The notes under the pieces are model-generated. The model ran no database searches and had not been told where the DNA came from. It worked only from the letters and a program-made list of their open reading frames with translations. A stretch of 64,000 nucleotides of DNA, from the NCBI GenBank assembly GCA_917880885.1, contig OU862913.1, forward strand, positions 46,285,460 to 46,349,459, given 5' to 3'. Below are positions 11,385 through 21,374 of this stretch, in pieces. Positions within the stretch are counted from its first letter, which is position 1, and the number at the start of each line of letters is the position of its first letter. Origin of the DNA: Limnephilus marmoratus. Taxonomy: Eukaryota > Arthropoda > Insecta > Trichoptera > Limnephilidae. Both the position numbers and the translations under genes were made by a program.

Positions 11385-12484
11385 ACGTTTTAGACTGGGA
11401 GGCGAGATACGTCATCGAGTACACGGATGAAACTACTTTGTAGTGATAATGGTCATCGAGTACACGAACGGGAATGGTCTCATATGCTAAAGGTCGATTA
11501 GAAAATGAGAAAAAAGCAGGTCTGCCAACCGGCAGCCTGGCACGTTCGCGGGCAGCCGGCGTCAAAGTGGGGTAAAAAATAGTAAATTTTACGTCATCGA
11601 GTACACGAATAAAACCAACGAATAATTATAGTCCAGATCATTCCATTTAAAAATTTCTTGGTGTGCCGACCAGAAGCCTGGCAGCTTTTTGTGTACGATT
11701 TTTTAAAGTTTCTTTTCTTTTTTTTTTCTTTTTTCGTTTATCTTTATTATAATTTTTATTTCACAATATTTTTAAAAACTTTGAATGCCATATTTTAAAA
11801 AAATAATCGAGTATTATAAAAAAAAAATTTTTGAGAGTTCTAAGTGTACCCATCCGTCAGGCGAGCCTTTCGACGCCAAACAACTTACGAAACCTGCCGC
11901 GGTGCCCCTCACCGCTGTCGCGTGTCCATATTTTTTGTACAAATCGTACACAAAAAGCTGCCAGGCTCGGTCGGCAGACCAAGAAATTCTTAAATGGAAT
12001 TATTTGAACTATAGTTATTAGTTGGTTTTATTCATATACTCGATGATGTAAAATTTACAATTTTTTACCCCACTTTGACGCCGGCTGCCTGTGAACGTGC
12101 CAGGCTGCCGGTTGGCAAACCTGCTTTTTTCTCATTTTCTAATCAACCTTTATCATATGAGACCATTCCCGGATCTGCCGGATCTGCCCTGATGATGGAC
12201 ACTGCAACGATATCCGAAACGTTGGCTAAAGAAGGAGGTAGCGCAACACGGCACAACACCCCAAAAACAAATAACGAAAAAGAGACCATTCCCGTTCGTG
12301 TACTCGATGGCGTAATTTTTTCGAAAAAAATCGCTGACTATTTCCATGACTGCGCGGCTCCTGCCAAGAGGCGCATCGGCAGACCAGCTTTTTTAAGGTT
12401 TTCTAAATGTCCATTATCTCTACAAAGTAGTTTCATCCGTGTACTCGATGACGTAGGGTTTACCTATCTCGCCTCCCTGTCTAT
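11385..12484. mobile_element. Foldback element with long inverted arms
   Basis: The left arm (11385-11710) and right arm (about 11925-12484) are inverted copies: both start with TAGAC.GGGAGGCGAGATA and carry repeated CATCGAGTACACG, and inward both have the AGCCTGGCAGC/GCTGCCAGGCT block. The right arm is longer because it holds a 110-bp Penelope-type insertion. The element splits the C-terminal coding part of the recombinase relic. I could not settle the duplication at its borders. Confidence 0.75.
12172..12281 (+). mobile_element. 110-bp Penelope-type 3' fragment with hammerhead-like core
   Basis: Flanked by a perfect 13-bp duplication GAGACCATTCCCG (12159-12171 and 12282-12294). The insert contains CTGATGA, a variable stem, then CCGAAAC, the conserved core of hammerhead ribozymes, and ends A-rich. 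The segment GGCTAAAGAAGGAGGTAGCG recurs at about 13306. Penelope-like elements are known to carry hammerhead motifs in their terminal repeats. Confidence 0.65.
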
Positions 12485-13299
12485 TTACACCATTGGAAAT
12501 CGGAAGAATGGATACCGAAGACAGTAATATTTTTGTGGACACGGATTTTTCTTGAAGGTCGATAGTATCTAGATTTTTGCCTTTATTTTCGGCCAACTTT
12601 CCGCCATCCATGGCCAGCAAGAGTTTACTCACCTTGCTCAATTGTATGGTACTTTAAGGAAGACGGTAATACTCTCTATGAACCCGAATGTCATGGCCCA
12701 TGTATGTTGCCAGTTGGTCCATTTCGTTATTTTTGAGGTTCAATAGCTGAGATGCAGTTGCCACTTGCTTCCGTAATTTTGTGGATGTCAGAGCTTTGGG
12801 ATATTTAGCACCACATTCCAAAGTGAATGGTCGTAATGATGTGTCTGATCTCAAGAACATAAGCGAATTTATTTTAGCAAATAGGTATACGTTTCTATCT
12901 AAAATTCCCACAGACGACCTCTTTACGCAAAGCAAATCAATTTGTAGTTTACGATCGTTGGTGAGTAAAATAGGAACCTTTCTTCCTCTTTTCACTCTTG
13001 TTTCAAATCGAGTCAAGTTGCTAGCGTTTTTTTTTCAAATTCACTAAGAGTGTTGAGTACTTCTTCATTCATCGCGGTTTGATCACGTAACTCATATGTT
13101 TTTAAATGTATCCTGTCGACCTCTCCTGGCCGGCGGCGATGAAAAAGCAATGTTTGAGTCAACGTGATTTCACTCAACTTGATCCATAGAGAAGGGTCAC
13201 AAGCGACTTTTATTCCGCTGACAACTTGTAGTGCTTTTAGTTTTAAATACTCCGTTAACGTCTTAATGTCTTCAGCCAAGAGCAATATGACCGGCTTAT

Positions 13300-13670
13300 T
13301 CTAAAGGCTAAAGAAGGAGGTAGCGTAACACGGCATAATACCCCAAAACCAAATAACAAAAAAGTGAGGTCACAATATTAAGCAATTACTCAATTTTTAA
13401 TTTTTGGAAGAAAATTTCTTCTGGATTGACGTTATTTACATTGATTAAAAACAATAACTTTGTAGAACATTACTTTTGTCAAATACACGCCTATACATCA
13501 ATAATATTTCGTTGGCACATATGTAGTATTATTGTATATAATAAAAGTTTTGAACAATATTGCTAATATACCTGAAGAAGTGGACATCGTCCACGAAACA
13601 TGTAAGATTATTGTATATAATAAAAGTGATGTTTTACAAAGTTATTGTTTTTAATCAATTACTCAATGAT
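13300..13670 (+). mobile_element. Penelope/retrozyme-type terminal sequence
   Basis: Begins with the same GGCTAAAGAAGGAGGTAGCG as the insert at 12172-12281. From 13528 and again from about 13605 the words ATTATTGTATATAATAAAAG repeat in tandem, with a hammerhead-like core between them. It abuts the 5' end of the recombinase relic. No reverse transcriptase is present. Confidence 0.5.
13514..13604 (+). ncRNA. Candidate type III hammerhead ribozyme
   Basis: CTGAAGA (13572-13578) matches the C-U-G-A-N-G-A core. It is followed by a perfect stem II (GTGGAC-ATC-GTCCAC) and GAAA (13595-13598). The bases after GAAA (CATGT) can pair with ATATG just before GTA near 13523, giving stem III with GUA as a permitted cleavage triplet; stem I is A+T-rich with an internal loop. 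All core positions are present; cleavage is inferred. Confidence 0.45.
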
Positions 13671-13731
13671 ATTTTAGTTCGGGTTTATCTTCGTTCGACC
13701 GTGTGTGGTTACAACGAGGTTGCTTCATTGA

Positions 13732-15341
13732 CAGGGCCGGATTAACCATGTCGGGGCCCCTAGGCAACGCACGTCTCGGGGCCCCCCTTACCAATGGCGG
13801 ACTAACGGGGGATGGAGGGAGGGAGGGGGGGGGGATTGAAAGGGCCTCCAAACGCCTCCTTGTTCCCTTGATCAAAACCTAAACCAAACTTTAAGGGGGG
13901 GGGGGGGGGAGGGTAGGTAAGGTTTTAAAACTTTAGAATGTGAAACATGTCAGTATATTGAGTATTGTGTCAAAATTTCAAATAAATCGGAGCAAAACTA
14001 ACGAAGGTACAGCGTTTCAAGCGACCGGCCCTCATGCTCGATTCAAGTATATCAAGTATATTTCGAGTATAAAAAGTTGTAAATCGGTTTTCTCGCAAAC
14101 AATATTTCTGAAGTTTGTGAACATCATAACTATCATAACTCAAAATCTTGACTTGATCGATGCGATGAGTTTTTTTTACCATTTTATAATAACAAATTCA
14201 CCGAAATTTTTTAGCGAAAATCGCGTTTTTCACTTCAAAATGCTGCCAAAAATAAAAAAAAAAATCGAAAAAAAACTCCCTCTGACTACCTAGGAAAACG
14301 TATTACGTTACTTGGTGCATGCAAATCAAATGTATAGTTTTTTTTAATATGTTGTCAACCAGGTTGAAAAACGTGTTAAAAAACTTTCGAGAAAAAGGCT
14401 TTCAAAGTTTTGCGGAGGATAATTCAACACACAAACTGTTTAAAACGTTTTCATATAAAATACTGTATCTCCATCAATTTTACCAATTTCCTCAAATAGT
14501 GAGAGCATTATTAACAAATACATCTTTCAGAAAATGAATTAAAAATATTTTTTTGCAGTGTCCTTAAAGCCTTGTTTAGGATTTGATCAAGGGAACATGA
14601 TGGCGTTTAGAGGCCCCCCCGAAGTCAGAGGCCCCTGTGAACTGAATAAAAAACTTGTAAAATTACATCAACTTCACTAAGGGGGGGGGGGGGGGTTCAT
14701 TCAACTTTGCCGCCCGGGGTTTCTGACGGGTTTAGTCCGCCACTGCACTTTACCCTTCTCTAACTTCCAAATTGTTTTTTTCTTTTGCCATCACCCCATT
14801 TAATAAAGAAAACGAATACAATATAATAACCCTTTATTGCACATAAAAGGACACATACATATTATGTAGAAACAAAAATGTACATTGTTAAAAAAATTAT
14901 TACAAAGAGCCGTCTTGTCACTAAAGTGCCATTTGCCACTATGCCAATATAAACCACACACGGCACCTTCAATCACTTCAGATACTAAGTAATGTTGCAA
15001 AAAAAGAAGGAAAGAAAAGTAAAATACAACTATGATTATATAATTGTTTTAATTATAGACTTTTTATTTATTGTTTGTGCATGATATGAACATTAGTTAT
15101 TTATTGGGTTATAAGCTAATTATTATTATAATTTGTTGTTTTCTTTAATGCGTGTGCCTAATGTTATTAACCTGTAAATGTTTCTAATAAAAAAATTTAA
15201 AACATCTTGAAAACTGACTTTTTCCGAAACTTCGTTGCTCACTAATTGAAGCAATTCAGTTTTTCTCGGGACGCGGGGCCCCTAGCCGATGCGGGGCCCC
15301 TAGGCAGTTGCCTACTCTGCCTTAGGGATAATCCGGTACTG
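13732..15341. mobile_element. Non-autonomous hAT element (outer)
   Basis: The ends are CAGGGCCGGATTAACC and GGATAATCCGGTACTG (imperfect inverted repeats starting CAG), flanked by a perfect 8-bp duplication TTCATTGA (13724-13731 and 15342-15349), the hAT pattern. GGGGCCCCTAGGC words lie just inside both ends. There is no transposase; a second hAT-like element is nested inside. The interior 14760-15230 is A+T-rich with nothing recognised. Confidence 0.85.
13792..14745. mobile_element. hAT-like MITE nested in the outer hAT
   Basis: Ends CAATGGCGGACTAAC and its complement form GTTTAGTCCGCCACTG are inverted. Flanks CCCCTTAC and CACTTTAC agree at 6 of 8 positions, so the duplication is old or my boundary is slightly off. 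The interior has several G runs and no credible gene; the 117-codon frame at 13940 lacks any domain. Confidence 0.6.
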
Positions 15342-15349
15342 TTCATTGA

Positions 15350-15780
15350 TATAACAAACAAATGATATTTTCAACACAATTTCTAAATGCATCGTGGGGT
15401 CTGTTCTGTTCTCGAAATAAGTAATAAAGGTAAAGGTGGCGGTGATCCAGCCGGCGAAAATTTCTTTAAATCCCGTTAAGGACAAAATATTTATGACACT
15501 ACATACATAACTTGTCCGCTCTGTGAAACATCTCTGCCCAGTACTATTGGGAACTGTATAAAGATGCCATGTTAAATTTAAGCCGTAATGATCTCTTACC
15601 AAATTTATATATTTAGATAGGCAATTCAATTTTGTTTTGAACCTTTTTTTAAGTTTTGTGCAAATTTATATTTTGAATAAAATATTTAGGAATACGATGA
15701 GGCATATAATTTTGTTGCCTTTTCACCGCACGAGTGAACGTTAGGACGAGCCGCGCCTGCTTCCAAGATACGTGTAAGAA
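15350..15780. other. Stretch without recognised gene
   Basis: Unique-looking A+T-rich sequence after the hAT duplication. The minus-strand frame at 15312-15629 runs into the hAT end and is not considered a gene. Confidence 0.45.
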
Positions 15781-15809
15781 ATTCGTTCCACACTATTTCG
15801 AGGACCCAA

Positions 15810-16105
15810 GTCCTCTAAAAACTACAGACCACTAAAACGAGGACCTTCCGAGATCCTTGTATTTTACGTATGTGTAATCCTGAATACGTGGACAGGCCTC
15901 GGATATGGGAAGTCCTCAGTTACCGGGTGTGTATTCCGGTTTTTTGAGGACCGTTTTCTAGGTGCTTACCGGGTGTATGATGAAACCGAATAGACAGCAA
16001 CGATCACGATTAACTTGAGTATACGTATAAGTGTAGAATACATGTCTACTTTATATAATATAACAGGACCTCGAATTCGGGTAGCCAGTTGAAGTCCTCG
16101 AAATC
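15810..16105. repeat. Second cluster of CGAGGAC/AGTCCTC words
   Basis: Words such as TTCGAGGACCCAAGTCCTC, ACGAGGACCTTCC, GAAGTCCTC and TGAGGACCG recur over about 300 bp, as in the cluster at 10104-10505. The two clusters may be remnants of one repeat family. Confidence 0.5.
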
Positions 16106-16109
16106 GGGA

Positions 16110-17150
16110 TTGGACAAACAAGGGTGCGTTGGAGTGTGTTATGAAAAATTTCATACCTTAAAAAGTGATTAGTTTTAACATGACAATAGACATTTATAGT
16201 GTTAAGTTACATTATTTTTTTTATTTTTTTTTTCAAATGATCGTCAAACTGTTTATACTTGTATCTTCAAAAACACCGTGTATCTGCTCAGATTCTTCCA
16301 CATACCTGCTCCGCCTCCTGGGAAGGTTCATCTTTTGTTTTCGGCGCCATTTTCAAGTAAGTATCATGTAATAACCTAAAACTAGACCAATGAGGATAAA
16401 CATTCCCGGAGTACAAAGAGCTAGTAATCCATTGATTTACAACCCAAGACCCTAACAGCCGGACTCGCAATAGAGTGGTCACAAAAAAACATCCTTACAA
16501 ATATATTTCAAATGTTTCGAACAAAAAAGATACTTCTTTTACAAAATAAGTACCTTCTAATTTTTAAGAAATAAATTCCTCACAATTTAAATGGTTTAGT
16601 AATTATCTTGATTTTAAAAGATTGTGTTTAGTGACTTTCTTCGAATAATGTCGTTCTAATATGTTATAGCGCTGCATGGTCACCACATAGAAGAAACAGG
16701 TTGTTTAAAAAGAATGAGTAAAATAATATAATTTTTTTAACTTATAAGGAAATTATGTTTATTTTTTTCAACCCCAGAGTAGACTACTGGTCATTAGTGA
16801 TTCCAATAGGAGTGCTGTTTATGCCTTCTAATTTTTTCCACACGGAAGTATCAAAATATGTGTTTAAACAAGTTACAAAAACAAAACGGTTTCTATTTAG
16901 TGCGACAATAAAAACAATAAGTAACTCGACGCGCTGTATGCATGAACCATCACACAAACAAATACGAGTGTTCTTACCGGTACTGCAACTAGCGCCGGTG
17001 GCTTTATGGACTAATGCATCGGAATTACTTTTTGCCCGATTTAAGTGAATAGCTGCCTCACTCAGTTCGAATCCCACACCGGCGAAAATTTTAATTTTTT
17101 TATTTTAATGAATTTCTTCTTTGTTTTTAATAAGCCATGTAAATTCCAAA
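16110..17150. other. Stretch without gene; weak tRNA-like segment
   Basis: No coding signal. At 16994-17083 GCCGGTG and CACCGGC could form a 7-bp acceptor stem around a GTTCGAATC box-B-like word, but T-arm pairing is poor and the anticodon loop oversized. It could be the head of an old SINE or a tRNA pseudogene. Confidence 0.35.
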
Positions 17151-17157
17151 GCCAAAA

Positions 17158-17546
17158 ATGACGGTAGCAAGCTGTATAAATGAACTAAAGAGTGAGGTTT
17201 CGAAAATTCAGACAGTCAAGGACCAAAAAACAAAGAATACTATTGAACTCATAATAACGAGGTTGGAAGATGCAATTAACAAAGAGAGTCTCTCATTACA
17301 GGAAAAAATTATCGAATTACAAGAAAATATAATCGAGAGTGATAGAAAATATATCAGTAACTTAGAAAAATTCCATAATCTCGAAAACAAAGCAACTACG
17401 AAAAGTTACGCTAGCATCGCCAGTGGAAAATACGCGACACCTAAAATTCCAGTATTCCCCGTTATAATAAAAACTAAAAATGAAAACGAAGACATAAAAG
17501 AAACCATCATAAAGAACGTCAAAATATCTAAACTGGGAATCGGAGT
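17158..17546 (+). pseudogene. ORF1 (gag-like) of a jockey-type LINE, N-terminal part
   Basis: A coiled-coil-rich, Lys/Glu-rich start (about residues 1-80) typical of LINE ORF1 proteins. It is cut at codon 130 by the LTR element at 17547-19663. Subtracting the insert and one GAGT duplication (2121 bp, a multiple of three) leaves the frame in register with the zinc-knuckle part at 19668 on. Its function would be binding the LINE RNA. A TAA at 19687, just after the junction, means the gene was already or later inactivated. Confidence 0.8.
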
Positions 17547-18098
17547 TGTAGCAGGTAGCTACCGGCAGCGTCCTAAGTAATAACAACAACGCATTTTTGT
17601 TCCCGAGGTTGGCACATCTGGAGTTCGAGAATTCGCTAGTTCAAGTTTTATCCGTGAGCGTCAGTTGTGTGGAGGAACCGTGCTGACAGGTGGGCTCGCG
17701 ACCAGTGCTCGTGGTTTGGTGGGAATTCGACTTATCTTCAATCACGTGTAAGGCAAATGAATATTATTGTTATTATCTTAGTTTAATTAGGTTCACTGAT
17801 TGTAAATTATGTCAGGTTGCTTTTCCCTGGCTGGCGCCCGCTTAAATTAAATTCACCATGGCCTTGACGGCACGGATTTCTTACGTTAGCAATTCAAATC
17901 TTTATCTCTATCAGGTCTTACCTGACATGCCCTGTAGATTAACTGTCCTGCTCTACCTATTTTATTCAAGTTGCAATCAATAAATGTCCTTGATCTTTTT
18001 CAGACTTATTGTTTTATTTGATTATTATTGTGTCACAATCCCACCTTGCCGCGTGTGCGGTAGGTAGTCGATCATGTCTTATCAGTTGTAATGTCACA
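17547..18098 (+). repeat. 5' LTR
   Basis: TGTAGCAGG...AATGTCACA, 552 bp, with a polyadenylation-type AATAAA at about 17978 in its distal part. It differs from the 3' LTR at two positions: C/T near 17740 (ATCTTCAATC versus ATCTTTAATC) and C/T near 18035 (TGTCACAATC versus TGTCATAATC). Confidence 0.93.
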
Positions 18099-18101
18099 AA
18101 A

Positions 18102-18119
18102 TGGCGCCCAACGTGGGGC
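18102..18119 (+). promoter_or_regulatory. Primer-binding site, tRNA-Lys (CUU)
   Basis: TGGCGCCCAACGTGGGGC is complementary over 18 nt to the 3' end of eukaryotic tRNA-Lys(CUU), as recalled, including its CCA. It lies 3 nt after the LTR and would prime minus-strand synthesis. Confidence 0.85.
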
Positions 18120-19111
18120 GTCCAGGCTTTTAGTTGCGGATTGTTAACAGATTTATTATTCAGGTTTAGCTTTGAATTTCATTCTATTTTAAGAAAACTA
18201 TTAAGTTCAGATTTACATTAAGTAATTTTCAGTATCTCAGTGAACCACTATGTAAGATTTAGTTTAGCTGTTAGTGTCTCACACGTATAACCTCTACGCT
18301 TCTTCAATCAAGAATCTTCTACACTGCAATCAACAATCATCGCCACCTATGCGTTTGCTGAACTGTAACATTACTTGGAGGGAGGAATATCTCAAAAGTT
18401 TTTCACATGGACCTTGGACATCATCGCCACCTATGCGTATGCTGAACTGTAACATTACTTGGCGGGAGGAATATCTCAAGAGTTCTCCACATGGACCTCG
18501 GACATTATCTATACTGGACACTTCATCATCCTTTCAAGTTTGCTGATGAGGCGCATTGACACTCTGGTTCCTGAAGATGCCTCAAGAATTTCGTCTTTCT
18601 GTCTTCTTTCAACGCTATCGGGCTATAACCACAATTAAGTGCAGCGAAGTATGCAGAAGTCAAATTGTGAGGCCGTTCGCAGAAGACATTCCTGTATCTG
18701 TTCTCCAGCAACGTCATCTTGGAGGAACAGCGCTTACCATTTGGTCACTGGTCCTGTTTCTCTTCCTTGCCACCTGCAGTCTTTGGGTCATTTCATCACC
18801 ATGGTTGGAGGTATCTCTTCTGTCTTCTTTCAACGCTATCGGGCTATAACCACAATTAAGTGCAGCGAAGTATGCAGAAGTCAAATTGTGAGGCCGTTCG
18901 CCGAAGACTTTCCTGATTCGGTTCTCCAGCAACGTCATCTTGGAGGAACAGCAATTACCAGTGGACATCCTGGTCCTGATTTCGTCCTTGCCGACGGCAG
19001 TTCAGTGCTCAGTTCATCACTGTGGTCTGCGAGTTCGCTTCCTCTTCCTCGAGCGCCAGGAGGCTTCAGGGAAATTTCCCCTGGGAAAATTTCGGATTCG
19101 TGGGGGGATAT

Positions 19112-19663
19112 TGTAGCAGGTAGCTACCGGCAGCGTCCTAAGTAATAACAACAACGCATTTTTGTTCCCGAGGTTGGCACATCTGGAGTTCGAGAATTCG
19201 CTAGTTCAAGTTTTATCCGTGAGCGTCAGTTGTGTGGAGGAACCGTGCTGACAGGTGGGCTCGCGACCAGTGCTCGTGGTTTGGTGGGAATTCGACTTAT
19301 CTTTAATCACGTGTAAGGCAAATGAATATTATTGTTATTATCTTAGTTTAATTAGGTTCACTGATTGTAAATTATGTCAGGTTGCTTTTCCCTGGCTGGC
19401 GCCCGCTTAAATTAAATTCACCATGGCCTTGACGGCACGGATTTCTTACGTTAGCAATTCAAATCTTTATCTCTATCAGGTCTTACCTGACATGCCCTGT
19501 AGATTAACTGTCCTGCTCTACCTATTTTATTCAAGTTGCAATCAATAAATGTCCTTGATCTTTTTCAGACTTATTGTTTTATTTGATTATTATTGTGTCA
19601 TAATCCCACCTTGCCGCGTGTGCGGTAGGTAGTCGATCATGTCTTATCAGTTGTAATGTCACA
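19112..19663 (+). repeat. 3' LTR
   Basis: A 552-bp copy of the 5' LTR, preceded by the purine tract TGGGGGGATA at 19101-19110 and followed by the GAGT duplication. Confidence 0.93.
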
Positions 19664-19667
19664 GAGT

Positions 19668-20331
19668 AAGCAGCATCAGGAAGACATAAAAAAATGAATT
19701 AATAATAAATCTACAAAAAGCGGATGATATGGCCAACATCAAAAATGAAATTGCAAAGTTAAAACTTGAAGGAATACACGTTGAAAACATTGATAAAAAA
19801 AGACCGTGCATGATATTTAAAGGAATAGACGAAAAATATACACAAGAAGAATTTATATCAGATTTGATTCTGCAAAATGAAGACATAAAAATTATTTACG
19901 AAATGGACCCAAACCAGATAAAATACAAAGGAACCATACAAATTAAAAAATTTAAACAAAAAAATATAATTCTCGAAACCAGTGGAGATCTCAGAAATCT
20001 TCTAATTTCGAAAAAAAGCGTAAACCTTGGATTTTACCAAATTAAAGTAGAGGATTGCAACCCCCTAATGCAGTGTTACCATTGCCAAAAATATGGTCAC
20101 ACAGCAATGCGTTGCCTCCAACCACCAATATGCCTTCATTGTACGGGTGAACACAACTTAAAAAACTGCAACAATAAGAACGAAATACCAAAATGCAATA
20201 ATTGCACAGAACTTAATTTAAAATTTAATACTACGACTCCAACAGACCACAAATCAAATAGTGAAAAATGCAAACACAGATTGAAAATGCTTAACTTTGC
20301 TCAAGAAAAAATTAATTATAATTCAAATTGA
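19668..20331 (+). pseudogene. ORF1 (gag-like) of the jockey-type LINE, zinc-knuckle part
   Basis: Continues the frame of 17158-17546 after the LTR insertion; a TAA at 19687-19689 breaks it and the remaining frame is open from 19690. From 20071 it encodes Cys-rich knuckles (CYHCQKYGHTAMRC, CLHCTGEHNLKNC, then CNNC), the nucleic-acid-binding end of jockey-clade ORF1. It ends at TGA 20329-20331, overlapping the ORF2 frame by a few bases, the usual tight ORF1/ORF2 junction. Confidence 0.8.
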
Positions 20332-20339
20332 CCGAATAC

Positions 20340-21374
20340 ATAGTAAAACAAATTGACGAAAAATACAAAATAAACCAAGAAATATGTCAAAATATTAAAG
20401 AAGTTAATAAGTGGTGCGTTATAAACAGTTCCCCCTTCTTATTACTACACATGAACATTCGAAGCATCGCAAAAAACCTTGATGAATTTTTGATAAATAT
20501 AAATGATCTGTTTTTATCGCCCGCCTGCATAGTGTTAACAGAAACGCACTGTAATAACGATCAACACATTAATGCACTACCCAACTACAAAGGCATCGCA
20601 ACAACAATACCAATTAATAAAAATTGTGGTATAATTATATTTGTTCATGACGAGTGTGAAATTATAAACATTGAAGAAATTTATATACAACATGTAAATT
20701 GTCTAAAAATAGATATAAAATTAAAAAACAAATTATACAGAATTATAACAGTGTACAGAACACACAAATCAAACATAACTAACTTCATAAATGAACTATA
20801 TGAATATCTAAGCAAATTATCGAAAATTCTTACTTTTGTATGTGGTGATTTCAATATAAACATTTCTGCTAACCATAACTCAATAGAAAAAAATAATTTC
20901 ATTAACATGATGACGCACCTCAACTTTAAATCTTGTACTAATAGTAACACTCGAGAAATTAAAAACCAAACTCCATCATGTATAGACCATATCTGGTGTA
21001 ATATACATTTAAATGAAATAAAAAATATTAAATCTACTGTTTGGAAAACCAATATAACTGACCATTACGCGTGTCTTATATTACATGAGACAAATAAAAA
21101 ACTAAGCACAATACCCAAATTAAATCTTCCATATTCCCAATTAGACTATGAATTATTAAAAAAATCATTAATAAATGAAAAATGGGAAGAAGTTTTAAAA
21201 AATAAATGCGCCAACCAAAGTGCCTTACTGTTTGAAAAAACTTTAACTAAACACGTTTTAGAAGCAACAAAAACAACACAGATCGTCCCCAATTCAAAAA
21301 CAAAGAAAATTAAACCATGGATTACTCTAAGATTAATAAAAGCCAGTCGAAAAAAAAAAAACTTTATAAAATAA
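20340..21374 (+). pseudogene. ORF2 N-terminal part: AP-type endonuclease
   Basis: Contains the ordered motifs of LINE apurinic-type endonucleases: HMNIRS, LTETHC, VCGDFNIN and ITDHYA, all with catalytic residues visible. This domain nicks target DNA. The frame stops in an A tract (about 21350-21361) and resumes in another frame at 21317 on, so a one-base slip separates endonuclease from reverse transcriptase. The true start is unclear: the frame runs open from the ORF1 overlap with no ATG before about 20452. Confidence 0.85.

Larger units (their letters stand above)
11090..13290 (-). pseudogene. Decayed tyrosine-recombinase-like gene, relative of the gene at 26.4-31.8 kb
   Basis: Read from 13285 downward: an N-terminal piece with LLFHRRRPGEVDRI (the catalytic Arg box, R-x-G-E), an indel in an A tract (about 13027-13036), then RGRKVPILL, TSTKLRKQVATASQ (second Arg box), MGHDIRVHREYYRLP (His plus candidate Tyr nucleophile), and the helical tail MSKVSKLLLAMDGGK. 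A foldback element (11385-12484) then interrupts it. Beyond it (11390 down to about 11100) the C-terminus continues with RKMWTSAEKDAV and KECEVCLTNEPDLRQR, the SANT/Myb-like region also present in the intact gene. At least one frameshift and the insertion make it a pseudogene. The N-terminal finger region was not found. Confidence 0.8.
17547..19663 (+). mobile_element. Young non-autonomous LTR retrotransposon, 2117 bp
   Basis: Two 552-bp LTRs (17547-18098 and 19112-19663) start TG and end CA, and I count only two differences between them. A 4-bp duplication GAGT flanks the element (17543-17546, 19664-19667). A primer-binding site follows the 5' LTR and a purine tract (TGGGGGGATA) precedes the 3' LTR. 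The 1013-bp interior has no gag or pol and is built of duplications: an 84-bp tandem pair (18338-18505) and a longer pair starting at 18601 and 18822. It must depend on proteins of an autonomous relative. The 4-bp duplication suggests a Gypsy-type integrase. Confidence 0.93.

Noticed and set aside
16755..17077. Overlapping 97-codon frames on both strands
   Set aside because: Two equal frames on opposite strands over one A+T-rich stretch, with no domain in either; neither is preferred.
16994..17083. Functional tRNA gene
   Set aside because: A 7-bp acceptor-like stem and a B-box-like word are present, but the T stem does not pair and the anticodon loop is too large. At best a tRNA pseudogene or SINE head.
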